Shown one piece after another: positions 8,361 through 18,008 of a DNA stretch of 64,000 bases. The position numbers and the translations under genes are program-made. This stretch comes from Lachnospiraceae bacterium (lineage in GTDB: Bacteria > Bacillota > Clostridia > Lachnospirales > Lachnospiraceae), in assembly GCA_022796795.1 (NCBI GenBank), contig JAAWJI010000003.1:1-64000 (forward strand), written 5' to 3'. Position 1 is the first letter of the stretch; each line of letters opens with the position of its first letter. The notes under the pieces are model-generated. The model did no database searches, was not told the DNA's origin, and saw only the letters and a program-made list of their open reading frames with translations.

Positions 8361-8537
8361 AGGCTGATTTGCCTGTCAAAATGGTTACCGTTCGCCGTCC
8401 GTTCAGCCCGCGCCCATTCGCAAAGACGCTGTCGGCGCTTTCCCGCTGCTGCCACAGCTCTTTTTGCTCAGAAACAGGCGATTTGTCAGCCATTTGCGTT
8501 CTGGATGAACTTTTACAAGAAAACCCGTATAAAATGT

Positions 8538-8565
8538 TTGCATTTAAAGAAAATTATGGTAGAAT
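8538..8565 (+). promoter_or_regulatory. Probable promoter of the Asp23/nusB operon
   Basis: TTGCAT at 8538-8543 and TAGAAT at 8560-8565 with 16-base spacing, 35 bases before ATG 8601. The sequence from 8361 to here shows no gene. Confidence 0.55.
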
Positions 8566-8600
8566 GGAATAAGCAGACAATGGCAGGAGGTTTTAATAGG

Positions 8601-8987
8601 ATGTCTAAGACGGAAAACAGAAATGTTCATATGATACATGCAGACGCGCAGCTGGGAGAAGTGCAGATTGCAGACGAGGTGGTGGCTATCATTGCAGGAC
8701 TGGCGGCTACCGAGGTGGAGGGCGTGGCCTCCATGGCAGGTAATGTGACCAATGAGCTGGTGGCAAAGCTTGGGATGAAGAAGCTGTCCAAGGGTGTGAA
8801 GGTACTAGTGTCAGACCAGAATGTGGATGTGGATCTGGCCTTGAATATTGACTACGGATACAGTATCATGAAGGTGTCGGAAAAGGTGCAGGACAAGGTA
8901 AAAGCTGCTATCGAGAATATGACAGGACTTCATGTTTCGATCGTAAATATCCGAATTGCCAGCGTGAATATGGAGAAGAATAAATAA
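8601..8987 (+). CDS. Asp23/Gls24 family envelope-stress protein (YqhY type)
   Basis: A 128-residue Asp23-family protein. The typical beginning (IADEVVAIIAGLAATEVEGV), the central G-V-x-V-x-V pattern and the ending V-x-V-N-I-R-I-A-S-V are all visible. Its position directly before nusB matches yqhY of Bacillus subtilis, which is linked to fatty-acid synthesis control there. ATG 8601 has AGGAGG ten bases upstream; an in-frame ATG at 8505 lies upstream of the promoter and is rejected. The neighbouring accBC genes seen in Bacillus are absent here. Confidence 0.88.
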   Translation: MSKTENRNVHMIHADAQLGEVQIADEVVAIIAGLAATEVEGVASMAGNVTNELVAKLGMKKLSKGVKVLVSDQNVDVDLALNIDYGYSIMKVSEKVQDKVKAAIENMTGLHVSIVNIRIASVNMEKNK

Positions 8988-9004
8988 GCGCTGACGCATA
9001 AAAT

Positions 9005-9035
9005 GAGGGACGGTCCCCAAGGACTGTCCTCTTTT
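9005..9035 (+). terminator. Stem-loop between the Asp23 gene and nusB
   Basis: GAGGGACGGTCC at 9005-9016 pairs with GGACTGTCCTC at 9021-9031 (one wobble, one bulge) around a CCAA loop, then TTTT. It may partially terminate or attenuate transcription before nusB, whose ATG is 18 bases further on. Confidence 0.6.
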
Positions 9036-9052
9036 GCACTAAAGGAGTTTTT

Positions 9053-9670
9053 ATGAAGAGAAGGGAATTACGGCAGCATATTTTTGAGATGCTGTTTCGG
9101 GTAGAGTTTCACTCTCCGGAGGAGCTGGAGGATCAGCTGCGCCTGCTTTTGCAGGGCGTGAAGGATGACCGGGAGGTAGCTGCCGAGGATGAGGAGTACA
9201 TTCTGGAAAAGTGCAGAGGGATTCTCCAGGTGCTGCCTGCATTGGATTTGGCGGTGGACAAGGCTGCTCAGGGATGGAAAACCTCCCGAATTGGCAAGGT
9301 AGAGCTGGCTATTTTGCGTCTGGCTGTCTATGAGATGCGGTATGATCCGGATGTTCCGGTGAGCGTGGCGATCAATGAGGCGGTGGAGCTGGCCAAGGAA
9401 TATGGCCAGGAGGATTCCCCGGCTTTTATCAACGGGATTCTGGGCAAGGCAGCCAAGTCCGACGGGGAGGCGGAAGCAGCCCAGGAGGAAAAAAGTCAGG
9501 AGGAGGCTTCCAGGGAAGCGGCCGGCGAGGGAGCAGAGAAAGCAGCCGGGACGCCAGGCAAAGACGAGGGAAATCGAAGAGCCAAAGCCGGGACAGGAAA
9601 AAAGAAAAAAATCTATATTACCAAGCATCCGGAGAGAAGCTCCCAAAGGGGAGAACGGGATGGCAAATAG
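9053..9670 (+). CDS. nusB: Transcription antitermination factor NusB with long charged tail
   Basis: Residues 1 to about 134 are a complete Nus[14 protein letters not shown] at the start, the helix [18 protein letters not shown], and [18 protein letters not shown] before the ending FINGILGK. NusB pairs with NusE/S10 at boxA RNA to promote rRNA antitermination. Residues of about 135-205 are an unusual low-complexity tail rich in Ala, Glu and Lys, then [18 protein letters not shown]. NusB normally ends near residue 140, so the tail is an addition. The last 11 bases overlap the xseA start. The gene heads the nusB-xseA-xseB-ispA-dxs run. Confidence 0.93.
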   Translation: MKRRELRQHIFEMLFRVEFHSPEELEDQLRLLLQGVKDDREVAAEDEEYILEKCRGILQVLPALDLAVDKAAQGWKTSRIGKVELAILRLAVYEMRYDPDVPVSVAINEAVELAKEYGQEDSPAFINGILGKAAKSDGEAEAAQEEKSQEEASREAAGEGAEKAAGTPGKDEGNRRAKAGTGKKKKIYITKHPERSSQRGERDGK

Positions 9671-10892
9671 AAATATGCCCTCCCAGGCGTATACGGTGAC
9701 TCAGGTGAACGGCTATATTAAAAATATGTTTGCCCAGGATTTTCTGCTGGTTCATATTTACGTAAAGGGAGAGGTTTCCAACTGCAAATATCACAATTCC
9801 GGGCATCTTTATTTTTCCCTGAAGGATGAAGGCGGAACCCTGTCCTGCGTCATGTTTGCCGGGCAGAGAAAGGGGCTTTCCTTTCCTCTGAGGGACGGAC
9901 AGCAGGTGATTGTCCTGGGAAGCGTTTCCATCTATGAGCGAAACGGCACCTATCAGCTCTATGCCAGGGAAATTCTCCTGGAGGGAGAGGGACAGCTGTA
10001 CGAGCAGTTTGCCAGGCTGAAAAGAGAGCTGGAGGAGATGGGCATGTTTGCCCGGGAATATAAACAACCCATTCCCTTTTACAGCAGGCGTATCGGGGTG
10101 GTGACAGCGCCCACGGGAGCGGCCATTCAGGATATCCGCAATATTTCCCGGAGACGAAACCCTTATGTACAGCTGATTCTGTATCCGTCCCTAGTTCAGG
10201 GCGAGGGATCGGCAGAAAGCATTGTGGAGGGAATCGAGACCCTGGACCGCCTGGGGTTGGATGTGATTATTGTGGGGCGTGGCGGCGGGTCCATGGAGGA
10301 TCTGTGGGCCTTCAACGAGGTGTCTGTGGCCCGGGCAATTTTTGAATGTAGGACGCCTGTGATCTCGGCGGTGGGCCATGAGACGGATACTACCATTGCC
10401 GACTATGTGGCGGATCTGCGGGCGCCTACGCCGTCTGCGGCGGCAGAGCTGGCTGTAGCGGACCTGGCTGAATTGCAAAAGCGCCTCAGGGATTACAGAG
10501 AATCCCTGGAGGTTTGGATGGAATATCAGTTTTCCAGACATAGAGACAGACTGGAAAAGTATCAGCTTCGCTTGTTCCATCTGAGTCCCCGGCAGCAGCT
10601 GTATGAGAAGCGTATGCGTGCGGCAGAGCTGGAGGAGCGGCTGGAAGCAGCCATGGAGCAGAAGCTTGAAAGGCTTCGGACCGGGCTAGCCCTATACGCG
10701 GAGCGGCTGGAGGGCTGTTCTCCCTTAAAAAAGCTGAGCCAGGGATATTCTTATGTGACAGGGCAAAATGGCAGGTGCGTGACCCGGACAGACCAGGTAA
10801 AACCTGGGGACAAGCTTTCGATTCGGGTTTCAGACGGAGCTATTTCCGCAGTGGTTCAGGGAAATGCCCAGCAGCAAGCGGCACAAAGCTAG
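9660..10892 (+). CDS. xseA: Exodeoxyribonuclease VII large subunit
   Basis: A 410-residue protein with an N-terminal OB-fold ([17 protein letters not shown] ... [20 protein letters not shown]) and the exonuclease VII catalytic region ([57 protein letters not shown]), then a long coiled coil. With XseB it forms the enzyme that degrades single-stranded DNA to acid-soluble oligonucleotides. The usual family length is 400-450. The start at 9660 overlaps nusB by 11 bases and has AAAGGGGAG upstream; longer in-frame forms lie inside nusB and are rejected. Confidence 0.95.
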   Translation: MANRNMPSQAYTVTQVNGYIKNMFAQDFLLVHIYVKGEVSNCKYHNSGHLYFSLKDEGGTLSCVMFAGQRKGLSFPLRDGQQVIVLGSVSIYERNGTYQLYAREILLEGEGQLYEQFARLKRELEEMGMFAREYKQPIPFYSRRIGVVTAPTGAAIQDIRNISRRRNPYVQLILYPSLVQGEGSAESIVEGIETLDRLGLDVIIVGRGGGSMEDLWAFNEVSVARAIFECRTPVISAVGHETDTTIADYVADLRAPTPSAAAELAVADLAELQKRLRDYRESLEVWMEYQFSRHRDRLEKYQLRLFHLSPRQQLYEKRMRAAELEERLEAAMEQKLERLRTGLALYAERLEGCSPLKKLSQGYSYVTGQNGRCVTRTDQVKPGDKLSIRVSDGAISAVVQGNAQQQAAQS

Positions 10893-10965
10893 TCCTTTCG
10901 GGCATGACTTTGGCTCGTTGCTGGCGGGAATCAAAGGCGGAAAAGAGAAGAAAGGAGCGTGTCCC

Positions 10966-11250
10966 ATGGCAGGAAAGGGAGACAGGAAGGATATGGACAG
11001 GGAGGATATGGAGGAACAGAATCCGGGAGAGGAAGCATCTGCTGTGGAACAGAAGCTATCCCTGGAGGAGGCTTTCGGCAGGCTGGACCAGATTCTCGCA
11101 CAGCTGGGAGATAAGGAGGTAAGCCTGGATACGTCCTTTGCGGCCTATGCCGAAGGGACACGGCTTCTGAAATACTGCAACGATTATCTGGATCAGGTGG
11201 AAAAGGACATGCTGGTCTTGAATAAGGAGGGCGGTCTGGATGAATTTTAA
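10966..11250 (+). CDS. xseB: Exodeoxyribonuclease VII small subunit
   Basis: A 94-residue protein. The C-terminal 65 residues match XseB (LSLEEAFGRLDQILAQLGDK, then SLDTSFAAYAEGTRLLKYCN and a final helix). About 30 charged residues precede it, somewhat longer than typical. AAAGGAG lies eight bases before ATG 10966, which decides the start over in-frame codons further upstream. It overlaps ispA by 11 bases, so the two are translationally coupled. The protein is the multi-copy partner of the XseA coiled coil. Confidence 0.9.
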   Translation: MAGKGDRKDMDREDMEEQNPGEEASAVEQKLSLEEAFGRLDQILAQLGDKEVSLDTSFAAYAEGTRLLKYCNDYLDQVEKDMLVLNKEGGLDEF

Positions 11251-12127
11251 AGAAACCCTGCAGGGGAAGACCAGAGAGATCGAGGAGATTATCAAAGCAT
11301 ATCTGCCCCGGGAAGAGGGACTTCAGCGGACAGTTCTGGAGGCCATGAATTATAGTGTTCTGGCAGGCGGAAAAAGGCTTCGTCCCATGCTGATGCAGGA
11401 GACCTATGGCATGTTTGGCGGAGAGGGGGAGTTGATCCACCCCTTTATGGCAGCCATAGAGCTGATTCACACCTATTCCCTGGTACATGATGATCTCCCT
11501 GCCATGGATAACGACGAGTTCCGCAGGGGGAAGAAGACTACCTGGGCTGTATATGGGGAGGACATGGGAATTCTGGCTGGAGATGCCCTTTTGAATTATG
11601 CTTTTGAGACGGCGGCCCAAGCTTTTTCTCTGCCGGGAGCAGAGAATTATGCGGGAAGAGCTTTGCAGATTCTGACAAAGAAGGCTGGGATTTACGGTAT
11701 GATCGGCGGGCAGGTGGTGGATGTACAGGCTGCGGGAAAGCCCTTGGAGCAGGAGCGGCTGGAGTTTATCTATGCCTTAAAGACCGGGGCTTTGATCGAG
11801 AGCTCCATGATGATTGGAGCTGTGCTGGCGGGAGCGGAGGAACCCCTTGTAAAACAGGTGGAGCAGGCGGCCCGGGATGTGGGACTGGCTTTCCAGATCC
11901 AGGATGATATTTTGGATGTGACCAGCAGTCTGGAGGTGCTGGGAAAGCCCATTCACAGTGATGATAAAAATGAGAAGACCACCTATGTGACCATAAAGGG
12001 ACTGGAGCAGGCAAAGGCGGATGTGGAACAGATTTCCAGAAGAGCCATGGAAACCCTGAAGAGCCTGCCCTGTGGGAATCCGTTTCTCCTGGAGCTGATT
12101 GAAATGCTCATTACCCGGGAGAGCTGA
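11240..12127 (+). CDS. ispA: Polyprenyl diphosphate synthase (farnesyl/geranyl type)
   Basis: A 295-residue trans-prenyltransferase. The first Asp-rich motif is VHDDLPAMDND with a two-residue insertion typical of bacterial FPP synthases, followed by RRGKKTTW, and the second is QIQDDILDV. GGKRLRPML near the N-terminus binds isopentenyl diphosphate. It condenses dimethylallyl or geranyl diphosphate with IPP to farnesyl diphosphate. It sits directly before dxs, so precursor supply and chain elongation are co-expressed, as in Bacillus. Confidence 0.93.
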   Translation: MNFKETLQGKTREIEEIIKAYLPREEGLQRTVLEAMNYSVLAGGKRLRPMLMQETYGMFGGEGELIHPFMAAIELIHTYSLVHDDLPAMDNDEFRRGKKTTWAVYGEDMGILAGDALLNYAFETAAQAFSLPGAENYAGRALQILTKKAGIYGMIGGQVVDVQAAGKPLEQERLEFIYALKTGALIESSMMIGAVLAGAEEPLVKQVEQAARDVGLAFQIQDDILDVTSSLEVLGKPIHSDDKNEKTTYVTIKGLEQAKADVEQISRRAMETLKSLPCGNPFLLELIEMLITRES

Positions 12128-12139
12128 GAGGAGTACTTT

Positions 12140-14002
12140 ATGTTACTGGAGAAGATTGATCAGGCAAACGATATCCAAATGCTGCCCCGGGAGGAATGGA
12201 GGCCTCTGGCCGCAGAGATCCGTCAGTTTCTCATTGAAAAAATCAGTATGACAGGCGGACATTTGGCTTCCAACCTGGGCGTGGTGGAGCTGACCATGGC
12301 CATGCACTTGTTCTTTCACTTTCCAGAGGACAAGATTGTGTGGGATGTGGGACATCAGGCCTACACCCATAAGCTGCTTACCGGACGAAGGGCGGGTTTT
12401 GACGAGCTGCGCAAATACGGAGGCATGAGCGGATTTCCCAAGCGCAAGGAGAGTAGCTGCGACTGCTTCGATACAGGGCACAGTTCTACTTCTATATCCG
12501 CTGGACTTGGCCTGGTAAAGGCCCGGGATCTCCAGGGAGGTTCGGAGGCTGTAGTATCGGTAATCGGAGACGGAGCGCTCACCGGAGGTATGGCCTATGA
12601 GGCCCTGAACAATGCTTCTCAGCTGAAAAGCAATTTTATTATTGTACTCAATGACAATCAGATGTCCATTGCCCCCAATGTGGGCGGCATGTCTCAATAC
12701 CTGAATGGGTTGCGTACTGCAGGCGCCTATACAGGCTTTAAGGAGGGACTGCAGAATACCCTGGAACTGCTTCCGGGAGGAGAACGGGTGGTCCGCCAGC
12801 TGAAAAAGACAAAGAGCGGTTTGAAACAGCTGATTATTCCAGGCATGCTCTTTGAGGATATGGGCATCACGTATTTAGGGCCTGTGGACGGCCATGATAT
12901 TGACCAGCTCATAAAAACCTTTGGGGAGGCCAGACGTTTAAAGCAGGCTGTGCTGATTCATGTAAAGACCGTGAAGGGCAGGGGGTATGAGCCTGCGGAG
13001 CGCCATCCCGCCCGCTTTCATGGGGCGGAGCCCTTCCAGATTGAGAACGGCGTGCCAAAGAGTAAGAGGACCAAGGCCAATTACACCGATGTTTTTTCTA
13101 CGGTGATGCGCAAAATGGGCGACCGGGATGAAAAGCTGGTGGCCATTACGGCAGCCATGCCGGACGGCACGGGATTGAAGCGGTTTCGCAATATATTTCC
13201 GGAGCGGTTCTTTGATGTGGGAATTGCCGAGGAGCATGCGGTGACCTTTGCGGCCGGGCTGGCGGCCGGGGGAATGAAGCCGGTGGTGGCGGTGTATTCC
13301 TCCTTTCTGCAAAGAGCCTATGACCAGGTGCTCCATGATGTGTGTATCCAGAACCTCCATGTGATATTTGCCATAGACCGGGCTGGACTGGTGGGAAGCG
13401 ACGGGGAGACCCATCAGGGGATCTTTGACCTCTCTTACCTGTCCTCTATTCCCAATCTGACGCTTATGGCGCCCAAGAATAAGTGGGAGCTGTCGGATAT
13501 GCTGAAATTTGCCCTGAATTATATGGGCCCTGTGGCCATTCGTTATCCCAGGGGCGAGGCCTATGACGGACTGCAGGAGTTCCGTTCTCCCATTATATAT
13601 GGAAAGGGGGAGGCCCTATACGAGGAAGGCGGCATTGCCTTGCTGGCGGTAGGCAGCATGGTGAAGACTGCTGTGGCCGTGCGACGTACCCTGAAGGAGA
13701 TTGGCTATGGCTGTTCTCTGATCAACATGCGGTTTGTAAAGCCCCTGGATGAAGAATTGCTGCTGGAGCTAGCGGGAAGCCACAGGCTTCTGGTGACCAT
13801 GGAGGAAAATGTGCGAAGCGGCGGTTTCGGACAGCAGGTGCAGGATCTCTTGGAGCTGCGGGGCGTGAAAACAGAAATTTTGAATATCTCCATTCCCAAT
13901 GAATATGTGGAGCACGGCAATGTGGAGCTTTTGTACCGGGAAGTAGGCATTGACGCCGAGACTGTGGTGAAGCGGATTGTAACCCGCTATGTGAGCCTGT
14001 GA
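12140..14002 (+). CDS. dxs: 1-deoxy-D-xylulose-5-phosphate synthase
   Basis: A 620-residue thiamin-diphosphate enzyme of the normal family length. Visible motifs are GGHLASNLGVVELT, WDVGHQAYTHK, the ThDP/Mg motif GDGALTGGMAYEALNNA, and the transketolase-type pyrimidine domain with GIAEEHAVTFAAGLAA. It condenses pyruvate and glyceraldehyde 3-phosphate to DXP, the first step of the MEP isoprenoid pathway. It lies 12 bases after ispA in the same operon. Confidence 0.97.
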   Translation: MLLEKIDQANDIQMLPREEWRPLAAEIRQFLIEKISMTGGHLASNLGVVELTMAMHLFFHFPEDKIVWDVGHQAYTHKLLTGRRAGFDELRKYGGMSGFPKRKESSCDCFDTGHSSTSISAGLGLVKARDLQGGSEAVVSVIGDGALTGGMAYEALNNASQLKSNFIIVLNDNQMSIAPNVGGMSQYLNGLRTAGAYTGFKEGLQNTLELLPGGERVVRQLKKTKSGLKQLIIPGMLFEDMGITYLGPVDGHDIDQLIKTFGEARRLKQAVLIHVKTVKGRGYEPAERHPARFHGAEPFQIENGVPKSKRTKANYTDVFSTVMRKMGDRDEKLVAITAAMPDGTGLKRFRNIFPERFFDVGIAEEHAVTFAAGLAAGGMKPVVAVYSSFLQRAYDQVLHDVCIQNLHVIFAIDRAGLVGSDGETHQGIFDLSYLSSIPNLTLMAPKNKWELSDMLKFALNYMGPVAIRYPRGEAYDGLQEFRSPIIYGKGEALYEEGGIALLAVGSMVKTAVAVRRTLKEIGYGCSLINMRFVKPLDEELLLELAGSHRLLVTMEENVRSGGFGQQVQDLLELRGVKTEILNISIPNEYVEHGNVELLYREVGIDAETVVKRIVTRYVSL

Positions 14003-14034
14003 GATAGAGAGAGCAGACAGAAGAGGGGACATGT

Positions 14035-14847
14035 ATGAAAAAAGAACGGTTGGATGTGCTTCTGACAGCCCGGGGGCTGGCGGCATCCCGGGAAAAAGCA
14101 AAGGCCGTTATTATGTCCGGATGCGTCTATGTGGACGGGCAAAAGGAGGATAAGGCAGGCGCCTCTTTTCCGGAGGATGTGGAGATTGAGGTGCGGGGTG
14201 CTGCCCTGAAATATGTGAGCCGGGGCGGGCTTAAGCTTGAGAAAGCCATGAAGGCCTTTAACCTGACACTGGAACACAGGGTCTGTATGGATGTGGGAGC
14301 CTCCACCGGGGGATTTACGGATTGTATGCTGCAAAACGGCGCCGTGAAGGTCTATGCGGTGGATGTGGGACACGGACAGCTGGACTGGGGGCTTCGCAAT
14401 GATCCCCGGGTGGTCTGCATGGAAAGGACCAATATCCGCTATGTTCGGCCGGAGGATATTCCGGAACGGGTGGATTTTGTCTCCATTGACGTGTCTTTTA
14501 TCTCCCTGACAAAAGTGTTGCTGCCTGTGCGGGAGCTTTTAAAGCCGGAGGGACAGGTGGTGTGCCTGATTAAGCCTCAGTTTGAGGCGGGACGGGAAAA
14601 GGTAGGGAAAAAGGGTGTGGTTCGGGAGAAAGCCACCCACCTGGAGGTGATCCGCAAGGTAATCGCCTACAGCGCAGAAATTGGATTTGATATAAGACAG
14701 CTGGATTTTTCTCCGGTGAAGGGGCCGGAGGGAAACATAGAATATTTGCTCTTCTTACAGAAAAATTCATCCGCAGGACTTTCAGAAGAATGGATGACAA
14801 AAGAGCCAAAAGCCGTGGTGGAGGCAGCTCACCAGGCGCTGGATTGA
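14035..14847 (+). CDS. tlyA: TlyA-family rRNA (cytidine 2'-O) methyltransferase / hemolysin-like
   Basis: A 270-residue protein with an N-terminal S4 RNA-binding domain (MKKERLDVLLTARGLAASRE ... VIMSGCVYVDGQ) and an FtsJ-like SAM-methyltransferase domain (MDVGASTGGFTDCMLQNGA, VDVGHGQLDWGLRND, FVSIDVSFISL). The VSRGGLKLEKA linker is typical. TlyA members methylate 16S/23S rRNA riboses. The location between dxs and nadK/argR matches the conserved Bacillota order (yqxC in Bacillus). Confidence 0.93.
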   Translation: MKKERLDVLLTARGLAASREKAKAVIMSGCVYVDGQKEDKAGASFPEDVEIEVRGAALKYVSRGGLKLEKAMKAFNLTLEHRVCMDVGASTGGFTDCMLQNGAVKVYAVDVGHGQLDWGLRNDPRVVCMERTNIRYVRPEDIPERVDFVSIDVSFISLTKVLLPVRELLKPEGQVVCLIKPQFEAGREKVGKKGVVREKATHLEVIRKVIAYSAEIGFDIRQLDFSPVKGPEGNIEYLLFLQKNSSAGLSEEWMTKEPKAVVEAAHQALD

Positions 14848-14876
14848 CGGAGAGGACCAGATAACGGGGACAGGAC

Positions 14877-15761
14877 ATGGAGTATTTTTACATCATTACC
14901 AATCAGCCAAAGGATCAGGGGCTTGCCACCACCCGGCGGATTCAGGAATATCTGCTGGCCCATGGGAGGAAATGCCAGGTACGGGAATTTCAGAAGACAC
15001 GTCAGGGAGACTCTGAGAGACGAAAAGAAGGCCCGGGCAGATACACGGATATTGACCTTATACCGGAAGAAACTCAGTGTATTTTAGTGCTGGGGGGAGA
15101 CGGGACGCTGATTCAGGCGGCCCGGGATACCCTTTCCAGGCAGATTCCTCTTTTGGGAATTAATATGGGAACTCTGGGATACCTAGCGGAGATTGAGAGA
15201 AGCAATCTGGAGCACGCTTTGGACTGCCTAATGGAGGATCAATACACGGTTGAGGAGCGCATGATGCTTCAGGGACAGGTATACCAGGATGGAAAGCTAT
15301 TGTCCCAGGATTTTGCCCTCAATGATATTGTGATCAGCCGATATGGATCCCTGCGGGTGATTTCCTGTCAGCTCTATGTAAACGGCGCTTTTTTAAACGC
15401 CTATTCTGCAGACGGCATCATTGTGGCTACGCCCACAGGCTCCACGGGTTACAGCCTGTCGGCGGGAGGGCCCATTGTGTCTCCCAGCGCCTCTATGACC
15501 ATATTGACGCCTATTTGCCCCCATACCTTAAATACCAGAAGTATTGTGCTCTCCCCCCAGGATCAGATTCAGATCCGGGTGGGACCGGGGAAATGTCCGT
15601 CCCGGAAGGAGGCCCTGGTTACCTTTGACGGGGAGCACGCGGCAGTTCTGGGAGAAGGGGATTATGTGGAGATCCGCAAGGCGGAGCAGGTGACAAAAAT
15701 TTTAAAAATCAGCAATGCAAGCTTTCTTGACGTATTGCGGAACAAGATGGGGGAAAACTAG
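14877..15761 (+). CDS. nadK: NAD kinase
   Basis: A 294-residue ATP-NAD kinase. The catalytic motif is LVLGGDGTLIQAAR, and the substrate site is ALNDIVISR and TPTGSTGYSLSAGGPIVSP. It phosphorylates NAD to NADP. The N-terminal extension with RRKEGPGRYTDIDLIP is typical of Clostridia. It is placed between tlyA and argR. Confidence 0.95.
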   Translation: MEYFYIITNQPKDQGLATTRRIQEYLLAHGRKCQVREFQKTRQGDSERRKEGPGRYTDIDLIPEETQCILVLGGDGTLIQAARDTLSRQIPLLGINMGTLGYLAEIERSNLEHALDCLMEDQYTVEERMMLQGQVYQDGKLLSQDFALNDIVISRYGSLRVISCQLYVNGAFLNAYSADGIIVATPTGSTGYSLSAGGPIVSPSASMTILTPICPHTLNTRSIVLSPQDQIQIRVGPGKCPSRKEALVTFDGEHAAVLGEGDYVEIRKAEQVTKILKISNASFLDVLRNKMGEN

Positions 15762-15774
15762 GAGGAATGGGTAG

Positions 15775-16224
15775 ATGAAGCTGGAGCGTCATTCCAAGAT
15801 CATTGAATTGATCGGACAATATGAGATTGAGACCCAGGAAGAGTTGGCGGAGCGGCTGAATCAGGCTGGATTTCGTGTGACCCAGGCAACGGTTTCCAGG
15901 GATATCCGGGAGCTGAAGCTGACGAAAATGATGGTGAATGGACGTCAGCGCTATGTGGCGGTTCAAAATGAAACCGGATGCATGAGTGAAAAGTATATGG
16001 GAATTCTCCGGGAAGGATTTTTGTCCATGGATATGGCCCAGAATATCCTGGTTATCAAAACGGTATCCGGAATGGCAATGGCAGTGGGAGCAGCGCTGGA
16101 TTCCATGCACTGGGGCGAGATGGTGGGATGTATCGCCGGGGACGATACCATATTTTGCGCCATTCGCTCTGCAGACGATACACTGCTGGTTATGGAAAAG
16201 ATTAAAAAGCTTATAAGGTCATAG
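15775..16224 (+). CDS. argR: Arginine repressor
   Basis: A 149-residue ArgR/AhrC. The N-terminal winged helix (RHSKIIELIGQYEIETQEEL, VTQATVSRDIRELKL) binds ARG boxes and the C-terminal part contains the arginine-binding hexamer core (GCIAGDDTIFCAIRS). It represses arginine biosynthesis and may activate catabolism. The position between nadK and recN matches ahrC of Bacillus. Confidence 0.96.
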   Translation: MKLERHSKIIELIGQYEIETQEELAERLNQAGFRVTQATVSRDIRELKLTKMMVNGRQRYVAVQNETGCMSEKYMGILREGFLSMDMAQNILVIKTVSGMAMAVGAALDSMHWGEMVGCIAGDDTIFCAIRSADDTLLVMEKIKKLIRS

Positions 16225-16233
16225 GGGAGATTT

Positions 16234-17913
16234 ATGCTGCAGCATTTACATGTGAAAAATCTGGCTCTGATCGAGGAGGCAGAAATTGATTTTACCAAAG
16301 GGTTGAATATTCTGACCGGTGAGACAGGAGCAGGAAAATCGCTGCTGATTGGGTCAGTGCAGCTGGCTTTGGGGGGAAAGGTATCCAAGGATCTGATACG
16401 CAGCGGAGCAGAGTATGGACTGGTGGAGCTGATTTTTGATCTGGAGCGTCCAGGAGAGAGACAGGCCCTGGAAAGCCTGGGATTTGATGTGGAGGAGGAT
16501 CAGGTGATCCTCTCACGCAAGCTTACAGGCGGGAAAAGCGTGAATAAGGTCAATGGGGAGACTGTGACTGCTGCGGGACTTCGGGAGGCGGCTGCCGTGC
16601 TTTTGGATCTGCACGGACAGCATGAGCATCAGTCGCTGTTGCAGAAAAGGAAGCACTTGGATATCCTGGATGAATTTTCCAGGGATTCTTTGGGACCCCT
16701 GAAGGAGGATCTGAATCTTGTATATGGAACCTATCAGAAGGTGAAGGGGACGCTGGAGGATTTTGTTCTGGATGAGAAGGAACGCAAAAAAGAGGCGGAC
16801 TTTCTGACATATGAGCTTCAGGAAATTGAGGAGGCTGCATTACGGCCGGGAGAAGATGAAGAGTTGGAGGCTGTTTATCTGCGCATGACCCACGCAAAAA
16901 AAATTACGGAGACGCTTTCCTTTGTCCACGGGGAAACCGGATATGATGAGTATACGGCGGCAGGAGAGCGGATCGGACATGCGCTGAAGGAGCTGTCCCA
17001 GGTAACAGATTATGACAGCCAGCTGCAGGGATTGATGGACCAGCTGTACACGCTGGACGGACTTTTGAATGATTTTAATCGGGATGTGTCAGACTATCTC
17101 TCAAACATGGAGTTTGGAGAGGAAGCTTTTCAGCAGATCCAGGAGCGTTTGAATACCATCAATCATTTGAAGGAAAAATATGGAAGGACCATGGAAGAGG
17201 TTCTGGAGTACGGGGAGAAGACCAGAAAGCGTCTGGAGGAGCTGGAGCATTACGAAATCCGCATAGAGGAACTGAAAGAAACACTTCAGAAGGCAGAGGA
17301 GCGGACGAAGGAGCTATGCACACAGATTTCCCAGGTGCGCCAGCAGCGGGCGCTGGTGTTGGAAGAGAAAATAAAAGCCCATTTGATTGATTTGAATTTT
17401 TTAGGGGTAGAGTTTCAGGTACACATGGAGCGTTTGTCACATTTTACGGCAAATGGCTTTGACGATGTGGAATTTTTGATCTCTACAAATCCGGGAGAGT
17501 CTGTTAAGCCTTTGGCAAAGGTGGCTTCCGGTGGCGAGTTGTCCCGAATCATGCTGGCTGTGAAAACCGTGCTGGCGGATCAGGACGACGTGAGCACTGT
17601 GATTTTTGACGAGATTGATGTGGGAATCAGCGGACGTACAGCCCAGAAGGTTTCAGAAAAAATGGCGTTGATTGGAAAGAGCCGTCAGGTGATCTGCATT
17701 ACTCACCTGGCTCAGATTGCAGCCATGGCAGACAGTCATTTTTTGATTGAGAAACAGGTGCAGGACAAGGAAACCAGAACACGAGTGCGCAGATTGTCGG
17801 AAACAGAAAGTGTGGAAGAGCTGGCCAGGATTCTGGGCGGCGCGCAGATTACCCAGACTGTAAGAGAAAGTGCCCGGGAGATGAAGACTTTGGCGGCAGG
17901 GAAAAAATGTTAG
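16234..17913 (+). CDS. recN: DNA repair protein RecN
   Basis: A 559-residue SMC-like ATPase: Walker A GETGAGKSLL near the N-terminus, long central coiled coil with a break, then signature VASGGELSRIMLA and Walker B VIFDEIDVGISG. RecN gathers DNA ends in double-strand break repair. Its order after argR and before spoIVB is conserved across endospore formers. Confidence 0.96.
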   Translation: MLQHLHVKNLALIEEAEIDFTKGLNILTGETGAGKSLLIGSVQLALGGKVSKDLIRSGAEYGLVELIFDLERPGERQALESLGFDVEEDQVILSRKLTGGKSVNKVNGETVTAAGLREAAAVLLDLHGQHEHQSLLQKRKHLDILDEFSRDSLGPLKEDLNLVYGTYQKVKGTLEDFVLDEKERKKEADFLTYELQEIEEAALRPGEDEELEAVYLRMTHAKKITETLSFVHGETGYDEYTAAGERIGHALKELSQVTDYDSQLQGLMDQLYTLDGLLNDFNRDVSDYLSNMEFGEEAFQQIQERLNTINHLKEKYGRTMEEVLEYGEKTRKRLEELEHYEIRIEELKETLQKAEERTKELCTQISQVRQQRALVLEEKIKAHLIDLNFLGVEFQVHMERLSHFTANGFDDVEFLISTNPGESVKPLAKVASGGELSRIMLAVKTVLADQDDVSTVIFDEIDVGISGRTAQKVSEKMALIGKSRQVICITHLAQIAAMADSHFLIEKQVQDKETRTRVRRLSETESVEELARILGGAQITQTVRESAREMKTLAAGKKC

Positions 17914-17941
17914 GGTACGAATAAAGAGAACTCGCATACTA

Positions 17942-17988
17942 AGAGGGAATGTAAGTAGATACCATGCTTATGTTCCCTTTCAATTTTT
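17942..17988 (+). terminator. Stem-loop after recN
   Basis: A 14-bp stem (17942-17955 with 17967-17980, including three G-T pairs) around an 11-base loop, followed by CAATTTTT. It separates the recN operon from spoIVB. Confidence 0.6.
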
Positions 17989-18008
17989 AAAGAGTGGGAT
18001 GTGAGTAC

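Noticed and set aside
8361-8537. Hidden gene between prfC and the Asp23 gene
   Set aside because: Frames are short, lack start signals and show no family pattern.
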